Shown here piece by piece: positions 48,840-57,054 of a DNA stretch of 64,000 nucleotides. Position 1 is the first letter of the stretch. The number at the start of each line of letters is the position of its first letter. The position numbers were made by a program, and so were the translations under genes. The notes beneath the pieces are model-generated. The model did no database searches and was not told where the DNA came from. It was given only the letters and a program-made list of their open reading frames with translations. Location: NCBI GenBank assembly GCA_025934485.1, contig JAICXX010000009.1, positions 16,151-80,150 of the forward strand. Reading direction: 5' to 3'. Origin of the DNA: Chitinophagaceae bacterium. GTDB taxonomy: Bacteria; Bacteroidota; Bacteroidia; Chitinophagales; Chitinophagaceae.

Positions 48840-50486
48840 CTAAAACCCCTTCGGATGCTCCTTATTATACGGCGTCGCATCCTGAAAAGCCTTCGCAAAA
48901 GCCAGCAGCTGCGCTTCCCCATAAAGCTGACCGATAAAGCTGATACTTCCCGGTAAACCGCCCGGTCTATAACCTACCGGCAGCGTCACGGACGGATGAC
49001 CCGTAAGATTCGTGATCGCGAGCTGATCGCCGATCTCCGTTGGCGCGATGATGATGTCGTATTGCCTGATCCACGGATCGACCCTTTGCATGATGGCGGT
49101 TCGCATCCGGCAGGCATTTACGTATTCCACGGCGGGAACAAAACGCGCGGTACGAAAGGTATTGGGCCAGCGGTCCTTGTTCTGCTGGACCATCTCGTCG
49201 TCGGCGTTGGTACGCGTGAGCTTGTCGAAGGCCGCGGCGGCTTCCACGCCAATGATTAGACTGAGGATCTCGTTACCATGAAGGTCATCCGGAAAATCCA
49301 CAGGGATCAACTTTACACCCAGCCGGCGAAGGATCGCCAGCGTTTGTTTCTCCGGACTGTCCTCCGGTAAAGTATCGATATAATTCCGGGTATAGGCGAC
49401 ACGCAACCGCGAGAGCTCGACTCTGCCGGTATAGTTGAACGGCATTGTCCGTGAGGAGGCATCGATGCTGTCGCCACCATGAATATAGGCAAACACGATG
49501 GCCGCGTCTTCGGCGCTGCGGCAGATGGGGCCCACTTTATCCGAGCTCCAGCAGAGGGCCATGCAACCCGTTCGGGCGACGCTGCCGAATGTCGGCCGGA
49601 GACCGGTGGCGCCGCAACGCTGTGACGGGTCGACAATGGAACCATAGGTCTCGGTTCCGATGGCAAAAGGTACCAGCCCTGCCGCTGTGGCCGCGGCCGA
49701 TCCCGCCGAACTGCCGCCCGAGCCCAGCGCCCTATTCCAGGGATTGCGTGTCTGCCCGCCGAACCATACATCGTCCATCGCCAGCTCCCCCAGCGACAGT
49801 TTGGCAATGCACACCGCCCCGGCGTACGCCAGTTGTTGGGCCACATAGGCGTCCTGCCGGATAACCTGGTCTTTGAAGGGCGGCGTTCCCCAGGTGGTAT
49901 GCGTGCCTGCAATCGCAAAAAGGTCTTTGATGCCATAAGGGATGCCCTGCAAAGGGCTCTTGTAGATGCCTCTGGCCAGATCCTTATCCGCCTCGCGCGC
50001 CTCTACCAGCGCACTGTCCTCCCGAAGTTCTATCACGCAGTGGAGCACGGGGCCGAAACGTTTCAACCGGTTCAGAAAAAAGGTCGTCAGCTCGACGGAG
50101 CTGATCTTTTTTCGCCTGATGAGCGAAGCAAGCTCCGGTATGGAATAAAAGGCGAGATCGTCGCGGTTGGTGGGAAGGGTCACCGCCGGCGGGATATTCC
50201 AGTGCAAGGGAAGCTGTCTCCGGTCGTATGGCGTACCCGGCAGCAGGGGATCGAATACGAGCGACAGCGGCACGCTGTTGTACAGATCATGCTCATGGAG
50301 GTATTGATAGAAATGGAGATGGTCTATCGCCCCGCTAAGGATAGAGTCCTCCTTCACGGGGGTGAAATGGAGATCGAAGAGTTTTTCCGCTGCCTGAATA
50401 TCGGGCAGGCCGATGGAGTCCTGGGCGGTCAGCGAAAAACACGGGAGAAAGAATGCAAAGACCACCAGGTAATTGTGCACGCGCAT
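48840..50486 (-). CDS. Secreted amidase-signature hydrolase
   Basis: A 548-residue protein with a signal peptide (VFAFFLPCFSLTAQ) and an N-terminal extension of about 110 residues before the amidase domain. The Ser-Ser-Lys triad is visible: Lys in GIPYGIKDLFAIAG, the cis-Ser in GSGGSSAGSAAATAAGLVP, and the nucleophilic Ser in GTETYGSIVDPSQRCG (the usual TDTGGS is changed to TETYGS). The substrate could be a peptide amide or other amide in the periplasm. The ATG at 50486 opens the signal peptide. It is alone on the minus strand, facing away from the sigma-factor gene. Confidence 0.88.
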   Translation of the reverse strand: MRVHNYLVVFAFFLPCFSLTAQDSIGLPDIQAAEKLFDLHFTPVKEDSILSGAIDHLHFYQYLHEHDLYNSVPLSLVFDPLLPGTPYDRRQLPLHWNIPPAVTLPTNRDDLAFYSIPELASLIRRKKISSVELTTFFLNRLKRFGPVLHCVIELREDSALVEAREADKDLARGIYKSPLQGIPYGIKDLFAIAGTHTTWGTPPFKDQVIRQDAYVAQQLAYAGAVCIAKLSLGELAMDDVWFGGQTRNPWNRALGSGGSSAGSAAATAAGLVPFAIGTETYGSIVDPSQRCGATGLRPTFGSVARTGCMALCWSSDKVGPICRSAEDAAIVFAYIHGGDSIDASSRTMPFNYTGRVELSRLRVAYTRNYIDTLPEDSPEKQTLAILRRLGVKLIPVDFPDDLHGNEILSLIIGVEAAAAFDKLTRTNADDEMVQQNKDRWPNTFRTARFVPAVEYVNACRMRTAIMQRVDPWIRQYDIIIAPTEIGDQLAITNLTGHPSVTLPVGYRPGGLPGSISFIGQLYGEAQLLAFAKAFQDATPYNKEHPKGF

Positions 50487-50575
50487 GTTAATCGTAGTTT
50501 TAACGGTATAAATTAAGGAAAAAACCGGCGCGATCTGTAACATTGGGTTTGGCGTCCCGTCACCCTAGAAGCCAC

Positions 50576-51097
50576 ATGTCAGTCGAAACATTCAAACAAC
50601 ACGTTCTGCCCCTGAAAGACAAGCTGTTCCGGTTTGCCTTGCACCTTTTGCAGAACGTGCAGGAGGCCGAGGACGCCGTTCAGGATGTGATGGCCGGTAT
50701 CTGGGCGAAGCGGGCGGAGTGGCCGCAGTGGAACAGCATTCCTGCTTACTGCATGACGGCTACCCGAAACAATTGTCTGGACCGGCTTCGACGCCGCCGC
50801 ATTAACGCCGTCCGTGCGGAAACGGCAATACAACTGAAAAATCCCGATGGGGACCCATACGAACAGGTGACAGGTAAAGAAATGATAACGCGGATACGGC
50901 AATGCATGGAAGCACTGCCACCCAATCAGCAGCAGGTCGTCCGGCTGCGGGAAATGGAAGGTTTTAGCTACAACGAGATCGCCCAGGTGCTGGACATGAC
51001 CCTCGAACAGGTAAAGGTCAACCTGCACCGCGGCCGGAATGCCATTAAAAAGACAATAACCAAAGAGGAGGAAGCCCAATGGAGAAAGCCCAAGTGA
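50576..51097 (+). CDS. ECF-type RNA polymerase sigma factor
   Basis: A 173-residue sigma-70 family factor with only regions 2 and 4. Region 2 (about 10-80) includes FRFALHLLQNVQEAEDAVQD and AYCMTATRNNCLDRLRRRR; region 4 (about 115-165) includes LPPNQQQVVRLREMEGFSYN and EIAQVLDMTLEQVKVNLHRG with its helix-turn-helix. The ATG at 50576 is chosen; 50543 is an upstream alternative. Its end overlaps the start of the next gene, a likely anti-sigma factor, by 19 bp, which suggests a coupled pair. Confidence 0.92.
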   Translation: MSVETFKQHVLPLKDKLFRFALHLLQNVQEAEDAVQDVMAGIWAKRAEWPQWNSIPAYCMTATRNNCLDRLRRRRINAVRAETAIQLKNPDGDPYEQVTGKEMITRIRQCMEALPPNQQQVVRLREMEGFSYNEIAQVLDMTLEQVKVNLHRGRNAIKKTITKEEEAQWRKPK

Positions 51098-51639
51098 TAA
51101 TCCTGCTCGAAAAATACTGGCAGGCGGAGACGACGATCGCCGAGGAACAGGCCCTGGCCAGCTATTTCCGGGAAGACCCTGTCGATCCCGAACTGGAGGT
51201 CTATCGCGATGTCTTCTTCTACTTCCGCGAGGAGGCAAAGGTCTCGGCCGGCCCCGGCTTCGGCAACCGCATTCTTCAACGGCTCGGCCTGCCGCTAGAG
51301 GAGGAGACTCCCGTGGTTCCAATCTTCCGCCAGCCCTTTCGACTGGGAGTGGTGGGGGCCGCGGCAGCTATCCTCCTCGTCGTCGCGGGTTTGTTCCTGC
51401 TGAGACCGCTTGGGCAGCCCACGATGCTGGCCGATAACCAGCCGGCCGCTGGACACCGGGATACACAAGCGGCCACCCGCACGCAGCCAACGCAAGAGGC
51501 CCACGCCGTGGCGAGCACCCGGATAGCCGATACCTACGATGACCCGGAGCAGGCGCTCGCAGCCGTACGTCGCGCCCTGCTGGTCGCCTCGAGAAATTTA
51601 AATCAAGGTCGCCGGGAGATTACCGGCACCTCAAAATAA
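51079..51639 (+). CDS. Probable membrane anti-sigma factor
   Basis: A 186-residue protein with one membrane helix at about 89-108 (LGVVGAAAAILLVVAGLFLL). The N-terminal 75 residues, with IILLEKYWQAETTIAEEQAL and LASYFREDPVDPELEVYRDV, resemble the small helical cytoplasmic domains of Bacteroidota anti-sigma proteins, and the outer part is low in complexity (Gln, Thr, Ala). No sequence family is firmly recognised; the call rests on its overlap with the sigma gene, size and topology. Confidence 0.6.
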   Translation: MEKAQVIILLEKYWQAETTIAEEQALASYFREDPVDPELEVYRDVFFYFREEAKVSAGPGFGNRILQRLGLPLEEETPVVPIFRQPFRLGVVGAAAAILLVVAGLFLLRPLGQPTMLADNQPAAGHRDTQAATRTQPTQEAHAVASTRIADTYDDPEQALAAVRRALLVASRNLNQGRREITGTSK

Positions 51640-51645
51640 ACACCC

Positions 51646-52170
51646 ATGAACACATGCAAAAAATGGCTCTTCCTGCTGCCCCTGCTCCTGCTGGGAGCCG
51701 GCGCTTTTGCCCAGGAAGATGCGATCGGCCAGTTCTTCGGTAAATATGTCGACGATCCGCGGTTCACGGTGATCTCCGTGAGCCCCCGGATGTTCCGGCT
51801 GATGTCGAAGGTTCGCTGGGATTCTGTCCCCGGCGATCTCAAACAAACCGTCGCCAACCTGCACAGCTTCCGCGTGCTGAGCACCGATGCGACACCGCTG
51901 AAGTTCTACAAAGAAGCGCTCACGCTCATCGACCGCAAACAGTACGAAGAGCTGATCTCTGTCCGCAGCGGCGGCAGTAAGGACAATGTCCGGTTTATGG
52001 TCAAAGAGAACGGCGACAAAATTAGTGAGTTGCTGATGATCGCCGCCGACGAGGACGGGTTTACGCTAATGAGCTTTGTTGGCGATATCGATCTGAACAA
52101 ACTTTCCCGTCTTTCCGCCGATATGGACATCAAAGGCATGGATAACTTAAAAAATTATAAACATAAATAA
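51646..52170 (+). CDS. DUF4252 secreted protein 1
   Basis: A 174-residue protein with a signal peptide (LFLLPLLLLGAGAFAQ). The mature part matches DUF4252 proteins: DAIGQFFGKYVDDPRFTVIS, SPRMFRLMS, KFYKEALTLIDRKQYEELIS and VRSGGSKDNVRFMVKENGDK. Function unknown. It follows the anti-sigma gene by 6 nt and is followed immediately by a second secreted protein, so these genes form a sigma-regulated envelope module. Confidence 0.8.
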   Translation: MNTCKKWLFLLPLLLLGAGAFAQEDAIGQFFGKYVDDPRFTVISVSPRMFRLMSKVRWDSVPGDLKQTVANLHSFRVLSTDATPLKFYKEALTLIDRKQYEELISVRSGGSKDNVRFMVKENGDKISELLMIAADEDGFTLMSFVGDIDLNKLSRLSADMDIKGMDNLKNYKHK

Positions 52171-52683
52171 ATGCAAAAGCTAACCTTCCCCCTGCTGATC
52201 CTGGCTTTCACCTTTTCCGCCTGTGCGCAGCAATCCCACCTGGACAAATTCTACCAGCAATACCACGACACCGGCGCTAATCTCGGCCTCGACCCCAATT
52301 TTCTTTTCTCCGCCAGCTTCGGCGGCAACGGGAACAACGATGGCGGCAAGGACAGCGATGACAATGCCGGCAATTGGATGCACAAGATCACTCGGGTCCG
52401 CTGTATGATCATCGATGGCAAAAAGACACCGAATGCTGCTGGTGAATGGTCCGATCTCACCCGCGCACTCCGGGCCGACCACTTCGAAGAATGGTTTTCG
52501 ATCCGCAAGGGCACGGGTCGCGTTCAGCTGCTCTCGCAGGATAAGAGCGACACGATGGAAGAGATCGCCTGTCTCATCGTCGGAGATGACGGGAGCGGGC
52601 TCTTCTTTCAACTCCGCGGACACTTCACTGCAGCGGACAGGGCACGGATGGAATCGGCCTTGCAATCGCATGACAGTGAATGA
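52171..52683 (+). CDS. DUF4252-like secreted or lipid-anchored protein 2
   Basis: A 170-residue protein whose ATG directly follows the stop codon of the first DUF4252 gene. The signal sequence MQKLTFPLLILAFTFSACAQ ends in a lipobox-like FSAC (Cys18). The mature part repeats the DUF4252 pattern more loosely: LDKFYQQYHD at the start and FEEWFSIRKGTGRVQLLSQD, then MEEIACLIVGDDGSGLFFQL. It probably arose by duplication of the neighbour. Confidence 0.7.
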   Translation: MQKLTFPLLILAFTFSACAQQSHLDKFYQQYHDTGANLGLDPNFLFSASFGGNGNNDGGKDSDDNAGNWMHKITRVRCMIIDGKKTPNAAGEWSDLTRALRADHFEEWFSIRKGTGRVQLLSQDKSDTMEEIACLIVGDDGSGLFFQLRGHFTAADRARMESALQSHDSE

Positions 52684-52921
52684 GTGGTTCTACTTTGATA
52701 ATAGTCAAAAAAATCATTTATAGGGGTTTTCACTTAACTTAACATGGTCGTTTTATAAACAATTACCTTTATCTTGTCGTTGGTTCTATTCTTCGGTTAT
52801 TGCTTTTCGTTCTGATCTGTAGCATTCCTTATTTTCTGACCTGTCTTACTCATTCCTAAGCTGCCGGAGGCAGCGTGTCCGGCGCCGGAGAGGCGCGAAT
52901 AATAAACATAACGACAAGCTT
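52684..52921. other. Structured leader region before the lone receiver gene
   Basis: This 238-nt gap contains a hairpin GCTGCC-GGA-GGCAGC (52860-52874), a 12-bp palindrome TCCGGCGCCGGA (52878-52889), and a long-range inverted repeat CTTGTCGTT (52773-52781) / AACGACAAG (52910-52918) that ends just before the start codon. TACCTTTA at 52764-52771 is a near match to the Bacteroidota -7 element. No gene is seen. Confidence 0.4.
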
Positions 52922-53320
52922 ATGATCAGGATTCTTTTAGCCGATGACTACACGATCATTAGAAAGGGGGTGAGGCAGATATTGACCCAGGCCTACCCGA
53001 ACGTCGAGATCGAAGAGATCGAGGACGGGGAGGAACTCACCGATAAGCTGCGGGATACTCCCTGGGATATGATCATCTCCGATCTCCCCGGCCCGGATAG
53101 GGGAGGGTGGGCCGCTTTGCAGCGCATCCGGGAGGATTACCCTGATCTGCCGGTGCTGATCCTGAGCCTATATACCCGCGAGAACGATTTGATGCAGGCC
53201 TTTCGGGCCGGGGCCTCCGGTTATCTTGGCAAGGATGCTGCGCCCGATGAACTTGTCTGGGCCGTTCGCCAGATCCTGGAAGGCAAGAAATACATGGCCA
53301 TACCGGCGAGCCAGAATTGA
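52922..53320 (+). CDS. Single-domain response regulator (receiver only)
   Basis: A 132-residue receiver with the acidic pair at residues 8-9 (LLADDY), phospho-acceptor Asp54 in MIISDLPGPDRGG, a Ser in LILSLYTREN and the Lys of YLGKDAAPDE. The sequence resembles the receiver of NarL/FixJ regulators, which normally carry a LuxR-type helix-turn-helix, but the frame stops after AIPASQN, and no such domain is seen in the 35 nt before the next gene. It may act by protein contacts in a phosphorelay. Its 238-nt leader is structured. Confidence 0.85.
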   Translation: MIRILLADDYTIIRKGVRQILTQAYPNVEIEEIEDGEELTDKLRDTPWDMIISDLPGPDRGGWAALQRIREDYPDLPVLILSLYTRENDLMQAFRAGASGYLGKDAAPDELVWAVRQILEGKKYMAIPASQN

Positions 53321-53354
53321 TAGGAAACCCCTAATTTAGAAGGCCAGTAGAAAA

Positions 53355-54845
53355 ATGGCCTTCCATATGCGTAAAAAGCTTCCGTCACTGGGCGATTCGC
53401 GTCGCCGTTTCCTGAAAAACAGTCTGATCACCGCTTCTGGTTTCTACATCGTCCCCCGCCACGTATTGGGCGGCAAGGGATTCACCGCTCCCAGCGATAA
53501 GCTGACGATCGCCTGCGTCGGTGTAGGCGGCAAGGGGGAGTCGGATATCGATTATCTCGCTGGTACGGGAAAGAGCAATATCGCCATCCTTTGTGATGTC
53601 GACGACCGCCGCGCTGCGGGTACCGTAAAGAAATTCCCTCAAGCCAAACGTTACAAGGATTACCGCCAGATGCTCGAAAAGGAGCATAAACACATCGACG
53701 CGGTGACCGTTTCGACGCCCGATCATATGCACGCCGTTATCGGCATGTCCGCCATGCAATTAGGCAAACATGTCTATATTCAAAAGCCATTGGCGCACGA
53801 TATCTACGAGGTCCGGATGCTCACCGAAGCTGCTCCCCGGTATAAAGTCGTGACCCAAATGGGCAACCAGGGAGCTTCCGGCGACGGGGTCCGGTTGTTG
53901 GTCGACTGGTATCGCGCCGGTGTCATCGGAGATGTGACGGAGGTCTATTGCTTTACGAACCGGCCGGTGTGGCCGCAGGGCATCCAATGGCCTCCTGCCA
54001 GCGCAACCATTCCGCCCGAACTGGACTGGAACCTTTGGCTCGGTACGGCGCCTCAAAAAGATTACGTCGACAACCTCGTCCCCTTCAACTGGCGCGGCTG
54101 GTGGGACTATGGTACCGGGGCCCTGGGTGATATGGGTTGTCACATCATCGCTCCCGCCTTCCAGGTGCTGGACCTCGGCTATCCCACGGAAGCCCAGTGC
54201 AGCGTCGGCAGCGTTTTCACCGGGGAGTTCCAGCAAGGCTATTTCCCCGACAGCTGCCCGCCGTCTTCGCATATCACGCTCAAATTCAAAGGCGCCCCCG
54301 GTAAGCCCGACGTGAAGCTGCATTGGATGGATGGCGGCATCCAGCCCGAAAGACCCGACGAGCTCAAACCCCAGGAGATCTTCGGTGATGGCGACAATGG
54401 CACGCTGTTCATCGGCACCAGGGGCAAAATGATGTGCGGCACCTATGGCCGTGACCCGCAGTTGCTGCCCACCGAACGTACCGCCCGGACCACAGTTCCC
54501 CAAACGATAGCCCGGGTTCCCGGCGCCGATGAGACCGGTCACTATAATGCGTGGGTAGAGGCATGTATGGCCGGCTATGGCAGCGACAAGGAAAAGAACC
54601 TGAGTTCCAATTTCAAGGTCGCCGGTCCGCTGGCCGAGACCGTGCTGATGGGCAATCTCGCCATCCGCAGCTACGATATCCGCAAGCCTGCCGCCGGCGG
54701 TGGGACCGGGCGTAATGAATACGACTGGCCGGGCCGGCATATCAAATTGCTGTGGGATGGCGCCAACATGAAGATCACCAATTTCGATGATGCCAACCAG
54801 TTCGTCCGCCGCACCTATCGCTCCGGCTGGACGCTGGGAATGTAA
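53355..54845 (+). CDS. Tat-exported Gfo/Idh/MocA family oxidoreductase
   Basis: A 496-residue protein with a Tat signal (SRRRFLKNSLITASGFYIVP). The Rossmann domain shows IACVGVGGKGESDIDYLAGT and HVYIQKPLAH, and the C-terminal part has WRGWWDYGTGALGDMGCHII, characteristic of exported Bacteroidota and Planctomycetota oxidoreductases. It probably acts on a sugar or sugar alcohol in the periplasm with a bound cofactor; the substrate is unknown. Starts at 53355 and 53367 (MRKKL) are both possible. No transporter or glycosidase adjoins it. Confidence 0.88.
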   Translation: MAFHMRKKLPSLGDSRRRFLKNSLITASGFYIVPRHVLGGKGFTAPSDKLTIACVGVGGKGESDIDYLAGTGKSNIAILCDVDDRRAAGTVKKFPQAKRYKDYRQMLEKEHKHIDAVTVSTPDHMHAVIGMSAMQLGKHVYIQKPLAHDIYEVRMLTEAAPRYKVVTQMGNQGASGDGVRLLVDWYRAGVIGDVTEVYCFTNRPVWPQGIQWPPASATIPPELDWNLWLGTAPQKDYVDNLVPFNWRGWWDYGTGALGDMGCHIIAPAFQVLDLGYPTEAQCSVGSVFTGEFQQGYFPDSCPPSSHITLKFKGAPGKPDVKLHWMDGGIQPERPDELKPQEIFGDGDNGTLFIGTRGKMMCGTYGRDPQLLPTERTARTTVPQTIARVPGADETGHYNAWVEACMAGYGSDKEKNLSSNFKVAGPLAETVLMGNLAIRSYDIRKPAAGGGTGRNEYDWPGRHIKLLWDGANMKITNFDDANQFVRRTYRSGWTLGM

Positions 54846-54864
54846 AGCTGCTGGCCGTGGCCGT

Positions 54865-55647
54865 CTATGCCGTCTCCGGCCCGGGGCTGACTACCGTCCA
54901 CCCCCCGTCTACAATGAGGGTCTGCCCCGTGATATGTCTCGCGCCGGGACCGGCAAGAAAAAGGACCGCCTGTGCGATGTCCGCCGGCGTCGCGGGCCGG
55001 CCCATGGGCGTCAACGCCGACCATGTCCGCTCATAGTCGGGGTCGGCGGCTGTTCGCTCCGTAAGCGTGGCGCCCGGCGCCACGGCATTGACCGTAATAT
55101 GGAAAGGGGAGAGTTCGACCACCAGCGCGCGTGCCAGCATCTCGATGGCCGCCTTGCTCATGCCATAGGCGGTAAGTTGCTTATGTGCCTGATGACCTGT
55201 AACGCTGGACGTAAAGACGATGCTCCCGCCATCGCCCTGGGCCCGCATCTGAAGCGCGGCTGCCTGCGCGAGAAAGAACGTCCCGCCGAGATTGAGCCTC
55301 ATGACCCGTTGGAATGACGCCGGCGTATACCCGAAGAAATCGCCGAATAACGTCAGGCCCGCATTAGCGACGACGATGTCCAGCCGGCCGAATGTCCCCA
55401 CGGCGGTGTCGACCATGGACCTGATAAAGGCCGGATCGCCTGCGTCTCCGGCGAGCGCAATGCAAACAGGCGGGGATCCGGCGCCCCCACCTTCGGCCAG
55501 CAACCGTTCCACGGCCAAAACGCCCAATTCGCTATCACTATCGTTGAGCAATACCCGCGCACCCTGCGCGATCAGCGACCTGACGATTTCGTAGCCGATG
55601 CCCTGCCCGGCGCCCGTGACTATAGCCACCTTGTCATTAAGTGTCAT
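54865..55647 (-). CDS. Short-chain dehydrogenase/reductase
   Basis: A 260-residue classical SDR. The nucleotide-binding TGAGQGIGYE, NAG in IVVANAGLTLFG, the Ser of IVFTSSVTGHQAH, and the YGMSK catalytic Tyr-Lys pair are present; the C-terminal GQTLIVDGGW is typical. NAD(H) or NADP(H) preference is not clear: an Asp (NDSD) after the second strand suggests NAD. The substrate is unknown. It lies downstream of the nucleoid-associated protein gene on the same strand, the two joined by an ATGA overlap. Confidence 0.92.
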   Translation of the reverse strand: MTLNDKVAIVTGAGQGIGYEIVRSLIAQGARVLLNDSDSELGVLAVERLLAEGGGAGSPPVCIALAGDAGDPAFIRSMVDTAVGTFGRLDIVVANAGLTLFGDFFGYTPASFQRVMRLNLGGTFFLAQAAALQMRAQGDGGSIVFTSSVTGHQAHKQLTAYGMSKAAIEMLARALVVELSPFHITVNAVAPGATLTERTAADPDYERTWSALTPMGRPATPADIAQAVLFLAGPGARHITGQTLIVDGGWTVVSPGPETA

Positions 55648-56687
55648 TCTTCCTGGTCAAAATAGATTTTATAATAGTGTTTTTGCAGCGCTTCGTCGTA
55701 CCCCTTTTCTATGAGCTCGCGGTTCCCGTGCACATAGATATGAAAATTCTTATCCAGCTTGATCACGCTTTTGAACACCCGCGCCTGCCGTTTTACCGCC
55801 TGCGCCGAGATACCGAACTCGCCTGGCGGCTCGAGTTCGCCCGCCGGGCGATGCTGCTCGTCGAAGTTCCGAAAACTTTGGATCAGGTCGTCGTGATGCA
55901 GCACCTCGCTCTCGAACTCCTGCCGGTCGAAATTGCCATGCGTCTTGAAATAATCCATACTGCGGTTGAGGATATCGATCTGCTCTGTTTTCGAGACCTC
56001 GAATTCATCGGGCATCTGCTGCGTGACAAAGTTCTTGGTGAGGGTGAGAAACTCCTGCGTGCGCAAAAACTCGTTTTGCTGGATCAGCACGCCCAGGAAT
56101 TTATCCTTCCAATATTGCGCTTCCTCGCCCTTGCCGTTCGAGTCATAGATCAACAGTTCGAAGCCCTTTTCTTCTCGGCGGTTGAGGATCAGGCAGCCCT
56201 TGTCCATCCGGGCCAGCTCGACACCTTCCTTGAGTTGCAGATCCAGGTCCTCGTCACCGGGGACCAGGTCGGCAAAGAGCAATTTTGTCTCGGCCTTGAA
56301 CAGCCCGATGGCTTCAAGCGACTCCTCGTCATCGAGGATCGTGTTGAAAAGGGCGACATATAGCTCCCCCGGCTTGATCTTGGGGTGCAACGACGACTCG
56401 AACAAATGCCGGGCAATGTTCACCGATTGCTCGAAAAAATTCACCCGATCCGCGAATAGCGTACGCGCATAACTGTATACTTCGTTGAATTCCAATGAAC
56501 TGGAGTGGGTAAAAGCGTAACGTTCATGGCAATTCGTAAACCGCTGCAACAACGCCTCCCTTAATCTTGATCGTAATTCTTCGTTGGGGCGTTGCTCCTG
56601 TTTTGATAAGAGTAAACTCCCGCTGTTTTGCTTATTCCCTGTATAATGTACTCCAATACGTTCCAAGTTAGCATCCGTGAAGATCAT
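55644..56687 (-). CDS. NdpA-type nucleoid-associated protein
   Basis: A 347-residue protein of the NdpA/YejK family (PF04245), with NLERIGVHYTGNKQNSGSLL at the start, LARMDKGCLILNRREEKG in the middle and the VFKSVIKLDKNFHIYVHGNR region near the end. YejK binds the nucleoid in Escherichia coli and associates with topoisomerases; the role here is inferred. The last codons overlap the SDR start codon (ATGA), an unusual partner. It is divergent from the T9SS operon with about 370 nt between starts. Confidence 0.85.
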   Translation of the reverse strand: MIFTDANLERIGVHYTGNKQNSGSLLLSKQEQRPNEELRSRLREALLQRFTNCHERYAFTHSSSLEFNEVYSYARTLFADRVNFFEQSVNIARHLFESSLHPKIKPGELYVALFNTILDDEESLEAIGLFKAETKLLFADLVPGDEDLDLQLKEGVELARMDKGCLILNRREEKGFELLIYDSNGKGEEAQYWKDKFLGVLIQQNEFLRTQEFLTLTKNFVTQQMPDEFEVSKTEQIDILNRSMDYFKTHGNFDRQEFESEVLHHDDLIQSFRNFDEQHRPAGELEPPGEFGISAQAVKRQARVFKSVIKLDKNFHIYVHGNRELIEKGYDEALQKHYYKIYFDQEE

Positions 56688-57054
56688 ACGCTTATAATAA
56701 CTACAAAATCGGAAAAAAATACTAAGAAAGACAAATCTCTTATAAGCGAATGATTTACATACCCCTATAAATAGTTATGCTTAGCGCGGCTAAATTAATA
56801 CAGGTTCGGATACAATAAAAAGCATTTTTTCCGCTTTATAAATAGTAATTATCCGATATCCAATTAGAAAAGTTCAGCTAAAACCCAATATTTATGAAAC
56901 CCAAACCCTACATTCCCTTTTTGACGTTGCGGCGTTATGCCACAACGTGACAAGCAGGCATCGATTCCTACCATGCCGTCCACTCAACATCGATCCGGGT
57001 GACTTGTCACGAAATTTCCACACGTTATTATACGATCTTGTTGTTTTGACGCAC
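56688..57054 (+). promoter_or_regulatory. Intergenic leader of the T9SS operon with inverted repeats
   Basis: The first 200 nt are AT-rich, with a directly repeated TATAAATAGT (56766-56775 and 56837-56846). A hairpin ACGTTG-C-GGC-GTTAT-GCC-A-CAACGT spans 56924-56948. GTGACAAG (56947-56954) can pair with CTTGTCAC (57003-57010), enclosing two copies of the self-complementary ATCGAT. An 18-codon ORF (56894-56950, MKPKPYIPFLTLRRYATT) ends inside the first hairpin and could be a leader peptide. Promoter positions cannot be fixed. Confidence 0.4.
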
